A stretch of DNA of 64,000 nt from Oscillospiraceae bacterium (GCA_015065975.1 SVPG01000002.1:40869-104868), one strand, 5' to 3'. Counted from the first letter of the stretch, positions 9,171-17,780 are shown. Translations and numbers: made by a program. Notes: generated by a model not told the origin, from the sequence alone.

Positions 9171-9584
9171 TTCGCATGTTTCTTTGACAGACATTATAAT
9201 CGTGTTTTTCGATACGGCGCCTCCGAGATCAATACGATAGGAAAGATTGACGGTTCCTCCGTTTTCCGAAAGACTGCACGAAACACGGTCAGCAAAATAA
9301 TCAATAAGTATCATATTCTCGCCAAGCTCGTATCTGTCCGAGCCTGCCATACCCTCTCGGAGAAGCAGGTTGAGCTGTACCGCACCGCTTCTGTTTACCT
9401 CAACAGTATCGCCCGACGCCGTTATAACGGTATGGGTCGGCACACCGTCCTCACCGTATTCGTCATATATTATTTTTGCTTCATTTTCGGAATATGAATA
9501 CTGAGCAGGACAGGTCATCTCGATGGAATCCTTCTCCCCGTCCATTTCAAAAATCGTGTTGAGACTGAGCAAAAACTGAGCCAT
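9168..9584 (-). CDS. DUF1934 family protein (YwiB-like)
   Basis: Small cytoplasmic protein (138 aa) of the DUF1934 family, expected to form a lipocalin-like beta barrel; function unknown. It has alternating beta-strand segments and no signal peptide or membrane helix. The start has GGAGG six bases upstream. It lies directly downstream of murI in the same direction with 11 bases between, so it is likely part of the ddl-murI transcript. Family assignment comes from overall pattern and length rather than a catalytic motif. Confidence 0.75.
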   Translation of the reverse strand: MAQFLLSLNTIFEMDGEKDSIEMTCPAQYSYSENEAKIIYDEYGEDGVPTHTVITASGDTVEVNRSGAVQLNLLLREGMAGSDRYELGENMILIDYFADRVSCSLSENGGTVNLSYRIDLGGAVSKNTIIMSVKETCE

Positions 9585-9595
9585 AACGTCCTCCG

Positions 9596-10417
9596 TTAAA
9601 GTGAATGAATATCAACTCTGTCAACGCTTCCAGAGATATCCTCTCCGAGGAATGTTCCCGCAACAACAGAAAAATCATCGGTGCGGTCGCTGACGTAATA
9701 GCTGTATTTTCCCGACTTGCCGTCTTTGCAGAGCATATCGTTCTCACCGAGGAGCGACGCTGCATATCTGGCAGTTTCGGCACCAGCGTCTATAAGAGTA
9801 ACACTTTCTCCGAGAACCTTGGAAATAATCGGAGCAAGTATCGGGAAATGAGTACAGCCTAAAATAAGCGTATCTATTCCGTTTTCCATCATCGGTTCGA
9901 GATATCTTCTGACGACGATTTCGGGAAGCGGATCATCAATACCGACAAAACCATTCTCAACAACGGGCACAAAGAGCGAGCAGGCTTTTTCGAAAAGCTG
10001 CGCATCGGGTGCAAGAGCACCGATCTCTTTGACGTATGACTTTGAAGATATCGTTGCCTGAGTTCCCGTGATACCGATCTTTCCGTTCTTTGTAGCCTTC
10101 ACAGCGGCCGCTGCCGCAGGTTTTACCACTCCGGTAAAAGGTACGCTCACATCAACACCGTCGCCGAGTATAGAGCTGACGGTACCGCAGGCAGCTATAA
10201 TCATCTTGACATTTTTCGAAAGCAGAAATCTCATATCCTGCTGTGCATATCTCAGGATAGTATCACGGCTTCTCGTTCCGTAAGGAACTCTGCCCGTATC
10301 TCCGAAATATACTATATCCTCACAGGGAAGAAGCTTTTTAAGCTCACGGACAACGGTCAGTCCGCCGAGTCCGGAATCAAACACGCCAATCGGAGAGCGA
10401 TCCATTTCTTTGATCAT
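9596..10417 (-). CDS. murI: Glutamate racemase
   Basis: Makes D-glutamate for peptidoglycan. The N-terminus carries IGVFDSGLGGLTVVREL. The two catalytic cysteines lie in AACGTVSS (near residue 76) and LGCTHFP (near 188). Length 273 aa is typical. The first ATG lies almost on an AAAGG ribosome site; a second in-frame ATG at 10405 (before DRSPIG) is an equally good start. It is 11 bases downstream of ddl, so D-Glu and D-Ala-D-Ala synthesis are encoded together. Confidence 0.96.
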   Translation of the reverse strand: MIKEMDRSPIGVFDSGLGGLTVVRELKKLLPCEDIVYFGDTGRVPYGTRSRDTILRYAQQDMRFLLSKNVKMIIAACGTVSSILGDGVDVSVPFTGVVKPAAAAAVKATKNGKIGITGTQATISSKSYVKEIGALAPDAQLFEKACSLFVPVVENGFVGIDDPLPEIVVRRYLEPMMENGIDTLILGCTHFPILAPIISKVLGESVTLIDAGAETARYAASLLGENDMLCKDGKSGKYSYYVSDRTDDFSVVAGTFLGEDISGSVDRVDIHSL

Positions 10418-10428
10418 ACCTTTCAGGT

Positions 10429-11529
10429 TTATTCCTTTTCTGTAGAGATCCTTTCGTTCTCCATTCGCTCTATTGCAAGAGTTATCAGACGGTCAACAAG
10501 CTGAGCGTTGTCAATACCGTCGGTAGCCATGAGTTTGGGGTACATACTGATGGGAGTGAATCCGGGAAGAGTATTCGGCTCGTTGAGCATAACCTCACCG
10601 TCACTCTTTCTTACAAAGAAGTCCATTCTTGTAAGACCCGAGCAGCCGAGAGCTCTGTAAGCCATTGCTGCACGCTCCTTGATGGTAGCGATAGTTTTAT
10701 CATCAAGTCTTGCGGGAATATAAAGCTTAGACTCGACATTATTATACTTTGCGTCATAGTCATACCACTCGGTTGCAGGTACGATCTCGCCGACTGTTGA
10801 AACCGTGATATCGTCATCGTTTCCGAGGACGGCACATTCAACCTCAGCGCCGACAACGCCCGCCTCAATTACGATCTTTCTGTCGTGACGGCATGCCTTC
10901 TCAACAGCCGCACCGAGCTCTTCACGGTCGGCACATTTCGAAATACCGACAGACGAACCTGCATTTGCGGGCTTTACAAAGCAGGGATATCCGAGATTCT
11001 CTTCAATAGCTTTTATGTATTTTTCGCTGCTCTTTTCCCAGTCAGCTGCATAGAACCAGACAAAAGCTGCCTGCGGAATACCGCTGTACTCGAGAATAGT
11101 ATTTGTGAGAGCCTTATCCATACATACAGCCGAAGATGCACAGTCACAACCTACATAAGGAATTCCCGAGAGTTCGAGAAGTCCCTGCATCGTTCCGTCT
11201 TCACCGTTCTTTCCGTGAAGCTCGGGGAAAACAGCATCGAGATATATTGTCTCAACACCCGACTCGCGCATAACAAGCAGACCGTGAGTCTTTGAATCGG
11301 GAGAAATGACAGCGGGAGTCTTCTTGTCGGACTTTTCCCAGCTTCCGTCCTTTATGAGTGCGGGATCGCCCTCGTAAAGGAACCACTGACCATCTTTTGT
11401 TATACCTACAATGACAACATCATATTTATCCCTCGGTATGTTGTTGATAACCATTGTTGCAGACATACGGGAAACTTCATGCTCGGAGGATCTTCCTCCA
11501 AAAAGAATTGCAACTGTTTTTTTACTCAT
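10429..11529 (-). CDS. ddl: D-alanine--D-alanine ligase
   Basis: ATP-grasp ligase making D-Ala-D-Ala for cell-wall precursors. The N-terminus has ILFGGRSSEHEVS. The ATP-binding region includes VKPANAGSSVGISK (near residue 189), and the C-terminal metal and substrate loop is LNEPNTLPGFTPISMYP. Length is 366 aa. The residue that separates D-Ala from D-Lac enzymes was not judged with certainty. Start ATG follows GAGAGG. First gene of the ddl-murI-DUF1934 run. Confidence 0.96.
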   Translation of the reverse strand: MSKKTVAILFGGRSSEHEVSRMSATMVINNIPRDKYDVVIVGITKDGQWFLYEGDPALIKDGSWEKSDKKTPAVISPDSKTHGLLVMRESGVETIYLDAVFPELHGKNGEDGTMQGLLELSGIPYVGCDCASSAVCMDKALTNTILEYSGIPQAAFVWFYAADWEKSSEKYIKAIEENLGYPCFVKPANAGSSVGISKCADREELGAAVEKACRHDRKIVIEAGVVGAEVECAVLGNDDDITVSTVGEIVPATEWYDYDAKYNNVESKLYIPARLDDKTIATIKERAAMAYRALGCSGLTRMDFFVRKSDGEVMLNEPNTLPGFTPISMYPKLMATDGIDNAQLVDRLITLAIERMENERISTEKE

Positions 11530-11624
11530 AACAACCTCTCATAACATATAAAGTTTTTCAATTAAATATAATACCACATTCTTCGCAGTATTACAAAAAA
11601 CGCATTGTAAATTTTAATTGCAAA

Positions 11625-12488
11625 TTACGAATTTTCCTCTTCAACGGGCTCTGATTTTTCCTTGAATGTTATCTTATGTACAAGTCCGTCATACTTTTTC
11701 TTGAAATGATGCCTTACATCATAGGACTTTTCGCATCTCTGGCAGACATATTCGGCACAGATGCTTCGGCTTCTTGACTTGAGCTTTGTGAGCCGTTTCA
11801 TGAATCTGCCGCACCCGGGACATTTTACCTTATAGGAAACATCGGCAAGAAGCGGACTGTTTATATCGCTGACCGTGAACTGTCTGAAGGTTATTCTGTC
11901 GTAAAAGCTCTTATCAGCCTTCGATGCAAGCTTATTGAACGCTTCATCATTCCACAGATTTTTAATACACTTTGCGGTTACAACACTGTCATCAAGCGCT
12001 CTGTGCATATCCATATCCGCGCAATCGACTCCTGCCATCTGTGCAACCATACTCAGCCCCGGCTGCTGACCGCCGTCAATTTCAAGAACAGACTGACACA
12101 GTGCCTGAGCGTCACAGTAATTCTTGATTACGGACAGCCTGTCTGTCATATTGTAGAATTTCAGATTTTCGATCAGAACAAGTATATCCCCTGTTCCCCA
12201 TGACATAAAACAGTTTTCGCCGTCTCCCACCCATTTCGTAAAATCATCCAATGCCTGAGAAAAAACGACACCCGCTCTTACATCGTCGTTGGATATATTT
12301 GTGAGCCTCTTGACTCTGCCGGTAAGCTTTTTATGGTGAACCGGTCGAATAAGCGTTCTGAAACTGCTGACATAGTTCAGATCATCATCAAGCTTTACAC
12401 CGCCGAGCTCTATCAGTTCATTAAAATATTCCTTTGTGATACGGGAAATTGTTCCGTTCCATTCAAAGTCAATAATAATATACTCCAT
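11625..12488 (-). CDS. DEDD-type 3'-5' exonuclease with C-terminal zinc ribbon
   Basis: RNase T/KapD-like exonuclease fold. The first acidic pair is IIDFEWNG (D7, E9), a middle Asp lies near the loop after SWGTGD, and the last motif is HRALDDSVVTAK, giving a DEDDh set. The nuclease domain spans about residues 1-190. It is followed by an unusual tail with two CxxC pairs (CPGCG and CQRCEKSYD) that should bind zinc, then a basic stretch. The zinc tail suggests nucleic acid binding. Whether the substrate is RNA or DNA is unknown. It is transcribed alone from an extended -10 promoter. Confidence 0.82.
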   Translation of the reverse strand: MEYIIIDFEWNGTISRITKEYFNELIELGGVKLDDDLNYVSSFRTLIRPVHHKKLTGRVKRLTNISNDDVRAGVVFSQALDDFTKWVGDGENCFMSWGTGDILVLIENLKFYNMTDRLSVIKNYCDAQALCQSVLEIDGGQQPGLSMVAQMAGVDCADMDMHRALDDSVVTAKCIKNLWNDEAFNKLASKADKSFYDRITFRQFTVSDINSPLLADVSYKVKCPGCGRFMKRLTKLKSRSRSICAEYVCQRCEKSYDVRHHFKKKYDGLVHKITFKEKSEPVEEENS

Positions 12489-12543
12489 TTGCTTCCTCTT
12501 GCGATAGATTATATGTTATTTCCTAAATCTTCCTTTTCTGAAT

Positions 12544-12552
12544 ATTATATCA
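12544..12552 (-). promoter_or_regulatory. Extended -10 for the exonuclease gene
   Basis: TGATATAAT on the - strand, 56 bases upstream of the exonuclease start codon. No good -35 is seen. Confidence 0.5.
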
Positions 12553-12581
12553 CAATATATATTATAATGCACTACAAAGCA

Positions 12582-12614
12582 ACAAAAATGCTCCCCATAT
12601 TTCAGGAGAGCATC
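12582..12614 (-). terminator. Intrinsic terminator
   Basis: On the - strand ATGCTCTCC pairs with GGGGAGCAT around an A+T loop and is followed by TTTTGTT. It lies just after the stop of the gene ending at 12628. Confidence 0.8.
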
Positions 12615-12627
12615 TATACATTTTTTG

Positions 12628-13113
12628 TTAATAATCTCGAGTCGTTGTAATATAATGCCAGTATTCGGCTGTGACAATGAGCAATGTTATAAGTTTGAGC
12701 TCGGGATCCATAAGATCACAGATAAAATCGGTTCCGGATCGCTTGATCTTCATGACGATCTCACCGTCAGCGTCCTTTATGACATATTCACGGAAGGTCA
12801 GTCTCTCGGATTTCTCTATAAAACTGAGCTCAAAATCCGTTATATGCACAAATTCACAATCACTCGTGCCGCTCATCTTCATGGCATCATCGTAATACGC
12901 GACAACTTTGCCGCCCGATGTTATGGGATAACCCATTATCAGCTCATCGATATCGGTACACGAAAACTCAATGGCCGCAACCTTTTCCTGAGCTTTGTTG
13001 TAGAGAATCCTGTCGGTCTTACCGTAGCCTACTTCTACACTGTAATATACCATCTTATTCTTATCATCGTATATATTTATGTATTCATCAAAGCCACGGG
13101 TTTCATATCTCAT
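12628..13113 (-). CDS. Small soluble protein, possibly LURP-one/Tubby-like fold
   Basis: Protein of about 161 residues with no signal peptide, membrane helix or recognised catalytic motif. It has many short beta segments with regular hydrophobic alternation. The pattern of repeated strands with a phrase like VIKDADGEIVMKIKR recalls the LURP-one/Tubby-like fold of bacterial YxjI-type proteins; this is a weak, fold-level guess. Start is uncertain: ATG 13113 has GAGG six bases upstream, while TTG 13125 has GAGGTG seven bases upstream. It is a single-gene unit with its own promoter and terminator. Confidence 0.55.
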   Translation of the reverse strand: MRYETRGFDEYINIYDDKNKMVYYSVEVGYGKTDRILYNKAQEKVAAIEFSCTDIDELIMGYPITSGGKVVAYYDDAMKMSGTSDCEFVHITDFELSFIEKSERLTFREYVIKDADGEIVMKIKRSGTDFICDLMDPELKLITLLIVTAEYWHYITTTRDY

Positions 13114-13180
13114 ACGAAACCTCAAACAAGCTCACCTCACTAACCTCTATTACATCTCCAACTATACAGTCTATATAAGC

Positions 13181-13189
13181 ATTATAACA
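13181..13189 (-). promoter_or_regulatory. Extended -10 for the gene at 12628-13113
   Basis: TGTTATAAT on the - strand about 60 bases upstream of the start; the -35 is weak. Confidence 0.5.
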
Positions 13190-13258
13190 TAGATTTTTAT
13201 AAAATGAAAGTCCTTTTTGAGCTATTTTTCTAAAAAAATGGAGATTATTGACTAAAAT

Positions 13259-15190
13259 TTATTTCTCATTTTCCATATCATCAAATCCGTCATCGTCACC
13301 CGAGGCATCTTCCGCCGCATTCCTGTAAAGTTCACGGCTTCTTCTTACCGCTGCTTCGTACAGATTCTCGGGCTCCTCGAGCTTTGCGTTCTCTGCGGAA
13401 ATCTCGCTGATTTTCCCTTTTATACTGCCGTATGACTTTTTAATGAAACCGCAGAATTTTTCAACCGGCGGGAAGCAATCGAGAGTGAGCTTGCCAAAGT
13501 TGCCCTTACCGCACATCATAAGCGCAGCCACAAGAGATGTTATCGGAACTGTGCAAAGAAGACCCATACTTCCGACAAGCGCCTGAAGAAGCTCGCTGGC
13601 AATCATTTCATCGTTCATGAGGGTGGTCATATTGTTCAGAGAGCTGTAGTAGGTTACGATAAGCAGAACTGTGAGCGAACCGCCGACATAGGAAAGGATA
13701 AGTGTGTTAAGAGACGCTCCCATAATGTCTATTCCTATGTTTATGCCCGACTTGAACAATTCAGCACCCTTGATTTTCGGAGCTTTCTCTTTAAGCTCGG
13801 CAAGCGCTGACGCAATTGAAATACCGACGTCTATCGTTCCGCCGAGCGCACTGATTACTATCGTTGCAAAAAGAACATCGCTCAAATCAAGCGAAGGAAG
13901 ATTGATGATCGCAAGGTCGATTGAATCACAGTCAACGATTCCCGTCATATTCATGGCTTTATTCATTATCGCTGTCAGAACGCCTGCGACCAGAACGCCC
14001 GCAAAAGCGCCAACTGCCGCCGCAAGCGTCTTCATCGTGAAGCCGTAAACGATAATCAGTGTGACCGCAATCGCAACGATACCCGCAAGGATGGCCGCAA
14101 CTATGGGGTTGAGACCGCTGATTATCGCGGGAATCATAATAAAAATACAAGCAAGACAGGTTATAACAAGAGCGAGAAGCGATCTCATTCCCTTCATTCC
14201 GCCCATCAGAAGGAGCAAAATAACAAAGATCACAGCAAGAAGTATAAGCTTCTCGGTTCTTGCGTAATCGGTAACAATACCCGATATTTCGCCCGTCGCC
14301 TCATCCTCGGTAAAGTATCCGATCAGCTTGTCCCCGACAACTGCAGGTTCGCTTATCGCACCGTTGCCCATGGTGTTGGACATTTCGTACTTCATCACAA
14401 GGGTTCTTCCCTCATATCTTCCGTCAAGTACCTTTACCTTGAGAAGCTGAGTTCTCGAAAGTCCGTCATAGCCGTCGGATTTTGTCTGATCGCTCACTAT
14501 TTCAAGCACACGGACATTGCATATTTCCTCTGTCGCTGTTTCGTCAGTGCTTTTGTGGCTTTCCTCCTCGGTAAACTGTGCGGATGCCGAAGGCTCTCCC
14601 TGAGCCTCATAATAATCACCCGTATCTTCGTTTATATGATAGAAAACGCCGTTCTCATCGATATAAAACGCCAGTCCTATCTCAGGATCAAAACAGTAAT
14701 ATTCAGGCTCATACTTATCATAGCCTTCATTCTGAAGAAACTCCTCGGTAGTCTGACCGCCCGCATCAACAACATTTGACGAGCCCTGCACATACTCAAG
14801 AACATCATCATAGCTGACCTGCGGAGTCTGATCGGTGAATTGAAGCGTACCGTCCTCACCTATTGTATACAGCTTACCGTCGGTGACATCAATAAAGAAA
14901 TCTATTGCATACTTTTCATCGGTCATTGTGTAGCCGTGATAAGTATATCGGGGATTTTCCTGTGTCGGATAAAGCAGTCCGTCCTCCTGACTGAGCACAT
15001 AGACAGTGCCGCTTGCCGAATCGGTATAGTATTCCGTCATGATACCCGATTCATAATCAAGACCCGAGAGGAAAAATCCCTCACTCTGTTCAAGGTCTAT
15101 CCCCTGTGCGTATACGGGAAGTGCTGCAGCCATCACAAAAAGCATGACAACAAAAACTGCAATAAGATGTCTGAAAATATTCTTTTTCAC
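13259..15190 (-). CDS. YibE/F family multi-pass membrane protein
   Basis: A signal peptide (cleavage probably after VYAQG) leads into a long external region of about 290 residues rich in Asp, Tyr and Gly. The YibE/F membrane core follows with seven to eight helices, including the segments AVIFVILLLLMGG and GGTIDVGISIASAL. A cytoplasmic acidic tail ends the protein. The family function is unknown. Start chosen is GTG 15190 with GGAGG at 15196-15200; the longer TTG start at 15214 lacks a site. Family members are usually shorter, so the long N-terminal ectodomain is unusual. It includes three short segments that look alike (YTDSASGTVYVLSQEDG, FIDVTDGKLYTIGEDG and YIDENGVFYHINEDTG), suggesting a repeated beta-hairpin unit. 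Confidence 0.85.
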   Translation of the reverse strand: MKKNIFRHLIAVFVVMLFVMAAALPVYAQGIDLEQSEGFFLSGLDYESGIMTEYYTDSASGTVYVLSQEDGLLYPTQENPRYTYHGYTMTDEKYAIDFFIDVTDGKLYTIGEDGTLQFTDQTPQVSYDDVLEYVQGSSNVVDAGGQTTEEFLQNEGYDKYEPEYYCFDPEIGLAFYIDENGVFYHINEDTGDYYEAQGEPSASAQFTEEESHKSTDETATEEICNVRVLEIVSDQTKSDGYDGLSRTQLLKVKVLDGRYEGRTLVMKYEMSNTMGNGAISEPAVVGDKLIGYFTEDEATGEISGIVTDYARTEKLILLAVIFVILLLLMGGMKGMRSLLALVITCLACIFIMIPAIISGLNPIVAAILAGIVAIAVTLIIVYGFTMKTLAAAVGAFAGVLVAGVLTAIMNKAMNMTGIVDCDSIDLAIINLPSLDLSDVLFATIVISALGGTIDVGISIASALAELKEKAPKIKGAELFKSGINIGIDIMGASLNTLILSYVGGSLTVLLIVTYYSSLNNMTTLMNDEMIASELLQALVGSMGLLCTVPITSLVAALMMCGKGNFGKLTLDCFPPVEKFCGFIKKSYGSIKGKISEISAENAKLEEPENLYEAAVRRSRELYRNAAEDASGDDDGFDDMENEK

Positions 15191-15202
15191 GCTGACCTCC
15201 GA

Positions 15203-15216
15203 TTTTGTTAACAAAA
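15203..15216. promoter_or_regulatory. Perfect palindrome TTTTGTTAACAAAA
   Basis: A 14-bp palindrome in the divergent region between the YibE/F gene and the miniprotein gene. Its core TTGTTAACAAA recurs at 17714, in the other divergent region near the NAD salvage genes. It may be a shared operator; the protein that binds is unknown. Confidence 0.4.
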
Positions 15217-15218
15217 AG

Positions 15219-15249
15219 TTAATCTATTGGATTATAATTGCTGTATAAT
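15219..15249 (+). promoter_or_regulatory. Possible promoter for the membrane miniprotein
   Basis: -10 TATAAT at 15244-15249 with a poor -35 TTAATC at 15219-15224 and 19-base spacing. The predicted transcript starts near 15256. Confidence 0.5.
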
Positions 15250-15279
15250 TATTAGGATGAATTCAAATATGAGAGGAGG

Positions 15280-15304
15280 CATACTCCATTTACACGGGAG
15301 TATG
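15280..15304 (+). promoter_or_regulatory. Hairpin bridging the ribosome site and start codon
   Basis: CATACTCC (15280-15287) pairs perfectly with GGAGTATG (15297-15304). It begins directly after the AGGAGG ribosome site at 15274-15279 and ends 7 bases before ATG 15312. With the hairpin folded, the ribosome site and start codon have ideal spacing; unfolded they are 32 bases apart. Confidence 0.6.
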
Positions 15305-15311
15305 ACATAAT

Positions 15312-15416
15312 ATGTACGGAAAGAAAAGAAAACTCTTCATTCAGATAATGTGCCTTATTCTCGCACTAATTATGGCTGCCAGTGCCCTGATAAGCGTCGC
15401 TTCAGCCTGCATCTGA
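15312..15416 (+). CDS. 34-residue membrane miniprotein (Prli42/DUF4044-like)
   Basis: A tiny protein with a basic N-terminus (MYGKKRKLF) and one membrane helix of about 22 residues, ending in ACI. Size and layout resemble the DUF4044/Prli42 miniproteins of Firmicutes, which anchor the stressosome in Listeria; the match is by shape and composition only. It has its own possible promoter, a ribosome site placed behind a hairpin, and its own strong terminator, so it looks like a real, independently expressed gene. It is divergent from the YibE/F gene. The Cys next to the end could be modified. Confidence 0.7.
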   Translation: MYGKKRKLFIQIMCLILALIMAASALISVASACI

Positions 15417-15426
15417 TGAAAAGCCT

Positions 15427-15466
15427 CGGCGGATCAGAGATTCATTCTCTGCTCCGCCGTTTTTAT
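15427..15466. terminator. Bidirectional intrinsic terminator
   Basis: CGGCGGA plus AGAGA pairs with TCTCT plus TCCGCCG, followed by TTTTTATTT. It serves the miniprotein gene and probably the convergent pncB gene. Confidence 0.9.
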
Positions 15467-16927
15467 TTACTTAAAACGTGATTTGTTTTCCTTTATGAGT
15501 CTCTCGCGCAGATCCCACAGATCACGCGAAAGATCAACGTAATACTTATGAGGATTCTCAAAGCGGGTAACTTCACTCCAGAGGCTTTCAATACCCTTGA
15601 GACAATGCTCTCTTATCTCGCCGATTGACGGGCAATCGTAAATAAGTCTGCCCTTGTCGAATATCTGAACAAGAAGGCGTTCTGCCCTGAAATTCGTGCA
15701 TATCTTGCTCTTCCACGTAAACTGAGGATCGAATATCTCATAGGGCTTGCTGCTGTCGATTACCTCATCAACAAGCGTGACAACATCGGCGATAGCCTTT
15801 CCCGTCTCGAGGTCGTAAAGTCTCCACAGCTGCTTGTCGCCGGGTACGGTAAGCTTTGCGACATTTTCGCTGAGCTTTATCTTTGGAATATGCTGTCCGT
15901 CCTTATCGACAGCGCAGAGCTTATAAACACCGCCGAACATCGAATCACTCGCCGCTGTTATGAGTCTTTCACCGACACCGAAGCTGTCAACGGGCGCACC
16001 GTTCGTCAGAAGCTCTCTTATAAGATGCTCGTCCAGCGAATTCGACGCGCATATCTTGCAATCGGGGAATCCTGCATCGTCAAGCATCTTTCTGGCTTTG
16101 CCCGCAAGATAGGATATATCGCCGCTGTCGATTCTGATGCCTGCAGGACGGCATCCCGCAGGTACGACAACCTCGTTGAATGTCTTGATTGCATTCGGTA
16201 TACCCGATTTGAGCGTATTATAGGTATCGACAAGCAATGTACAGCTGTTAGGATACTGTTTTGCGTATGCTTTGAATGCATCGAGCTCACTGTCAAACAT
16301 CTGTATCCACGAATGAGCCATTGTTCCGAGAGCGGGCACACCGTATGCAACATCTGTTATTGTGCATGCTGTACCGCTGCAGCCGGCAATATACGCAGCA
16401 CGTGCTCCGAGAATTGCAGCATCGGCGCCCTGTGCACGTCTCGAGCCGAACTCCATGACAGCTCTTCCCTTTGCTGCACGCACGATTCTGTTTGCCTTTG
16501 TCGCGATAAGCGACTGATGGTTAATATGGAGAAGTATTGCCGTTTCGACAAACTGAGCCTGTATGACAGGTCCTTTTATCTTCATGATAGGTTCGTTCGG
16601 AAAAATCGGAGTACCTTCGGGAACAGCCCATACATCGCAGGTAAATTCAAAATCACGAAGATAATCGAGAAACTCCTGAGAAAAAATGCCTTTATTCTTA
16701 AGATAAGCTATATCATCTTCGGTAAATCTGAGACTTGTCAGATATTCAATAGTCTGCTGAAGTCCTGCCATAATGGCAAAACCGCCGTCATCTGGCACTC
16801 TTCTGAAAAACACATCAAAATAAGCCGTTACATCCTTGAGACCGCTTGTGAGATAACCGTTTGCCATAGTCAGCTCATAAAAATCGGTCAGCATTGTAAG
16901 ATTGGAAAAATGTTCTCTGCTGTTCAT
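15467..16927 (-). CDS. pncB: Nicotinate phosphoribosyltransferase
   Basis: Joins nicotinate with PRPP to give nicotinate mononucleotide in NAD salvage. Features are the N-terminal TMLTDFYELTMANGY, the GSRRAQGADAAILGARAAY segment, and DSGDISYLAGKARK with a phosphate-binding region after it. Length is 486 aa from ATG 16927, which has GGAAC nine bases upstream; a 13-residue longer frame lacks a site. The gene for a nicotinamidase-like enzyme lies 20 bases upstream in the same direction, so the two steps nicotinamide to nicotinate to NaMN are encoded together. Confidence 0.95.
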   Translation of the reverse strand: MNSREHFSNLTMLTDFYELTMANGYLTSGLKDVTAYFDVFFRRVPDDGGFAIMAGLQQTIEYLTSLRFTEDDIAYLKNKGIFSQEFLDYLRDFEFTCDVWAVPEGTPIFPNEPIMKIKGPVIQAQFVETAILLHINHQSLIATKANRIVRAAKGRAVMEFGSRRAQGADAAILGARAAYIAGCSGTACTITDVAYGVPALGTMAHSWIQMFDSELDAFKAYAKQYPNSCTLLVDTYNTLKSGIPNAIKTFNEVVVPAGCRPAGIRIDSGDISYLAGKARKMLDDAGFPDCKICASNSLDEHLIRELLTNGAPVDSFGVGERLITAASDSMFGGVYKLCAVDKDGQHIPKIKLSENVAKLTVPGDKQLWRLYDLETGKAIADVVTLVDEVIDSSKPYEIFDPQFTWKSKICTNFRAERLLVQIFDKGRLIYDCPSIGEIREHCLKGIESLWSEVTRFENPHKYYVDLSRDLWDLRERLIKENKSRFK

Positions 16928-16947
16928 ATAATTCAGTTCCTTTATTT

Positions 16948-17634
16948 TTACTTGATTTCGCTGCAAACCTCAACGCCGTTTAGCGACATATTGTAAAGCG
17001 CCATAAGGCTTGTCAGTTCGGCATTGTGAGAACCGAGATCATACGTTGAAACAAGCGATACAGGCACAACCACACGGCACTTTTTATTCTTTGTATTGAA
17101 CCATGCCTTGAGTGAATTTGAAAGCTGAAGAACACAAAGATCCGTACAATCGCCAACAACGATAAACGAATCGAATTCATTCTTCTCAAGCCAGTCGGTA
17201 AACTCCTTTTCGAGAATGCCGTTTACGGAGCCCTTATCGATTCGTACCGCGTCGCACACAGCTTTTATCTCGTCTGTTATGTCCGATTCCACGGAACCAG
17301 CCAGACAGTGCGGCGGATAGCTGTCAAATTCGGGAGAATCCTCGGCATGGGCATCGCAAAGAGCACATACCGCTATTCCCACATCCGTGCATTTCTTCGC
17401 AAGCTCTGCAACGGGTTCATTTATCGCGAGTGTATTACCGCTTGCAAGAGCGCCATCCTTTACAAATCCGTTTACCATATCAACGATGAGCAACGCTGTT
17501 TTTCCGCTTTCAAAAGAGGAAAGCTCCGCGCATTCCTTAGAGGCCAGTTCCTCAAACACGTCACTCAAAAAAGGTTTTGTCTTTTTCAAAAAAGCATTTT
17601 TGTCAAGTCCCATAAACTTCTTGGAGTTTTTCAT
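16948..17634 (-). CDS. Isochorismatase-family hydrolase, probable nicotinamidase
   Basis: Cysteine hydrolase expected to turn nicotinamide into nicotinate. Catalytic Asp is in TALLIVDMVNGF (near residue 52), metal ligands in CDAHAEDSPEFDSYPPHC, Lys in RIDKGSVNG, and the nucleophile Cys in VVGDCTDLCV. Length is 228 aa. The first 40 residues precede the usual family start and look helical. The link to nicotinamide rests on the adjacent pncB, because the isochorismatase family also holds other amidases. It is first in the two-gene unit. Confidence 0.85.
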   Translation of the reverse strand: MKNSKKFMGLDKNAFLKKTKPFLSDVFEELASKECAELSSFESGKTALLIVDMVNGFVKDGALASGNTLAINEPVAELAKKCTDVGIAVCALCDAHAEDSPEFDSYPPHCLAGSVESDITDEIKAVCDAVRIDKGSVNGILEKEFTDWLEKNEFDSFIVVGDCTDLCVLQLSNSLKAWFNTKNKKCRVVVPVSLVSTYDLGSHNAELTSLMALYNMSLNGVEVCSEIK

Positions 17635-17713
17635 ACTGTGATTTTCCTTTCCTTAATATCGTAATTATAATAAATTATTATAGTATTGCACACTAAAAAT
17701 TTCAAATCATAAA

Positions 17714-17723
17714 TTGTTAACAA
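17714..17723. promoter_or_regulatory. Palindrome TTGTTAACAA in divergent region
   Basis: Ten-bp palindrome between the nicotinamidase-like gene and the XRE regulator, sharing its core with the palindrome at 15203. The rest of this 247-base gap is A+T-rich and holds the XRE promoter. Confidence 0.4.
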
Positions 17724-17780
17724 AGTTACATATTACCCCATTATAAATTAAATTATACTTAAAAAGAGCAAAAAGATGTA

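Noticed and set aside
15203..15216. Rex-type redox operator
   Set aside because: Clostridial Rex sites are TTGTTAA-N4-TTAACAA; here the halves overlap with no spacer, so the match is only to a half.
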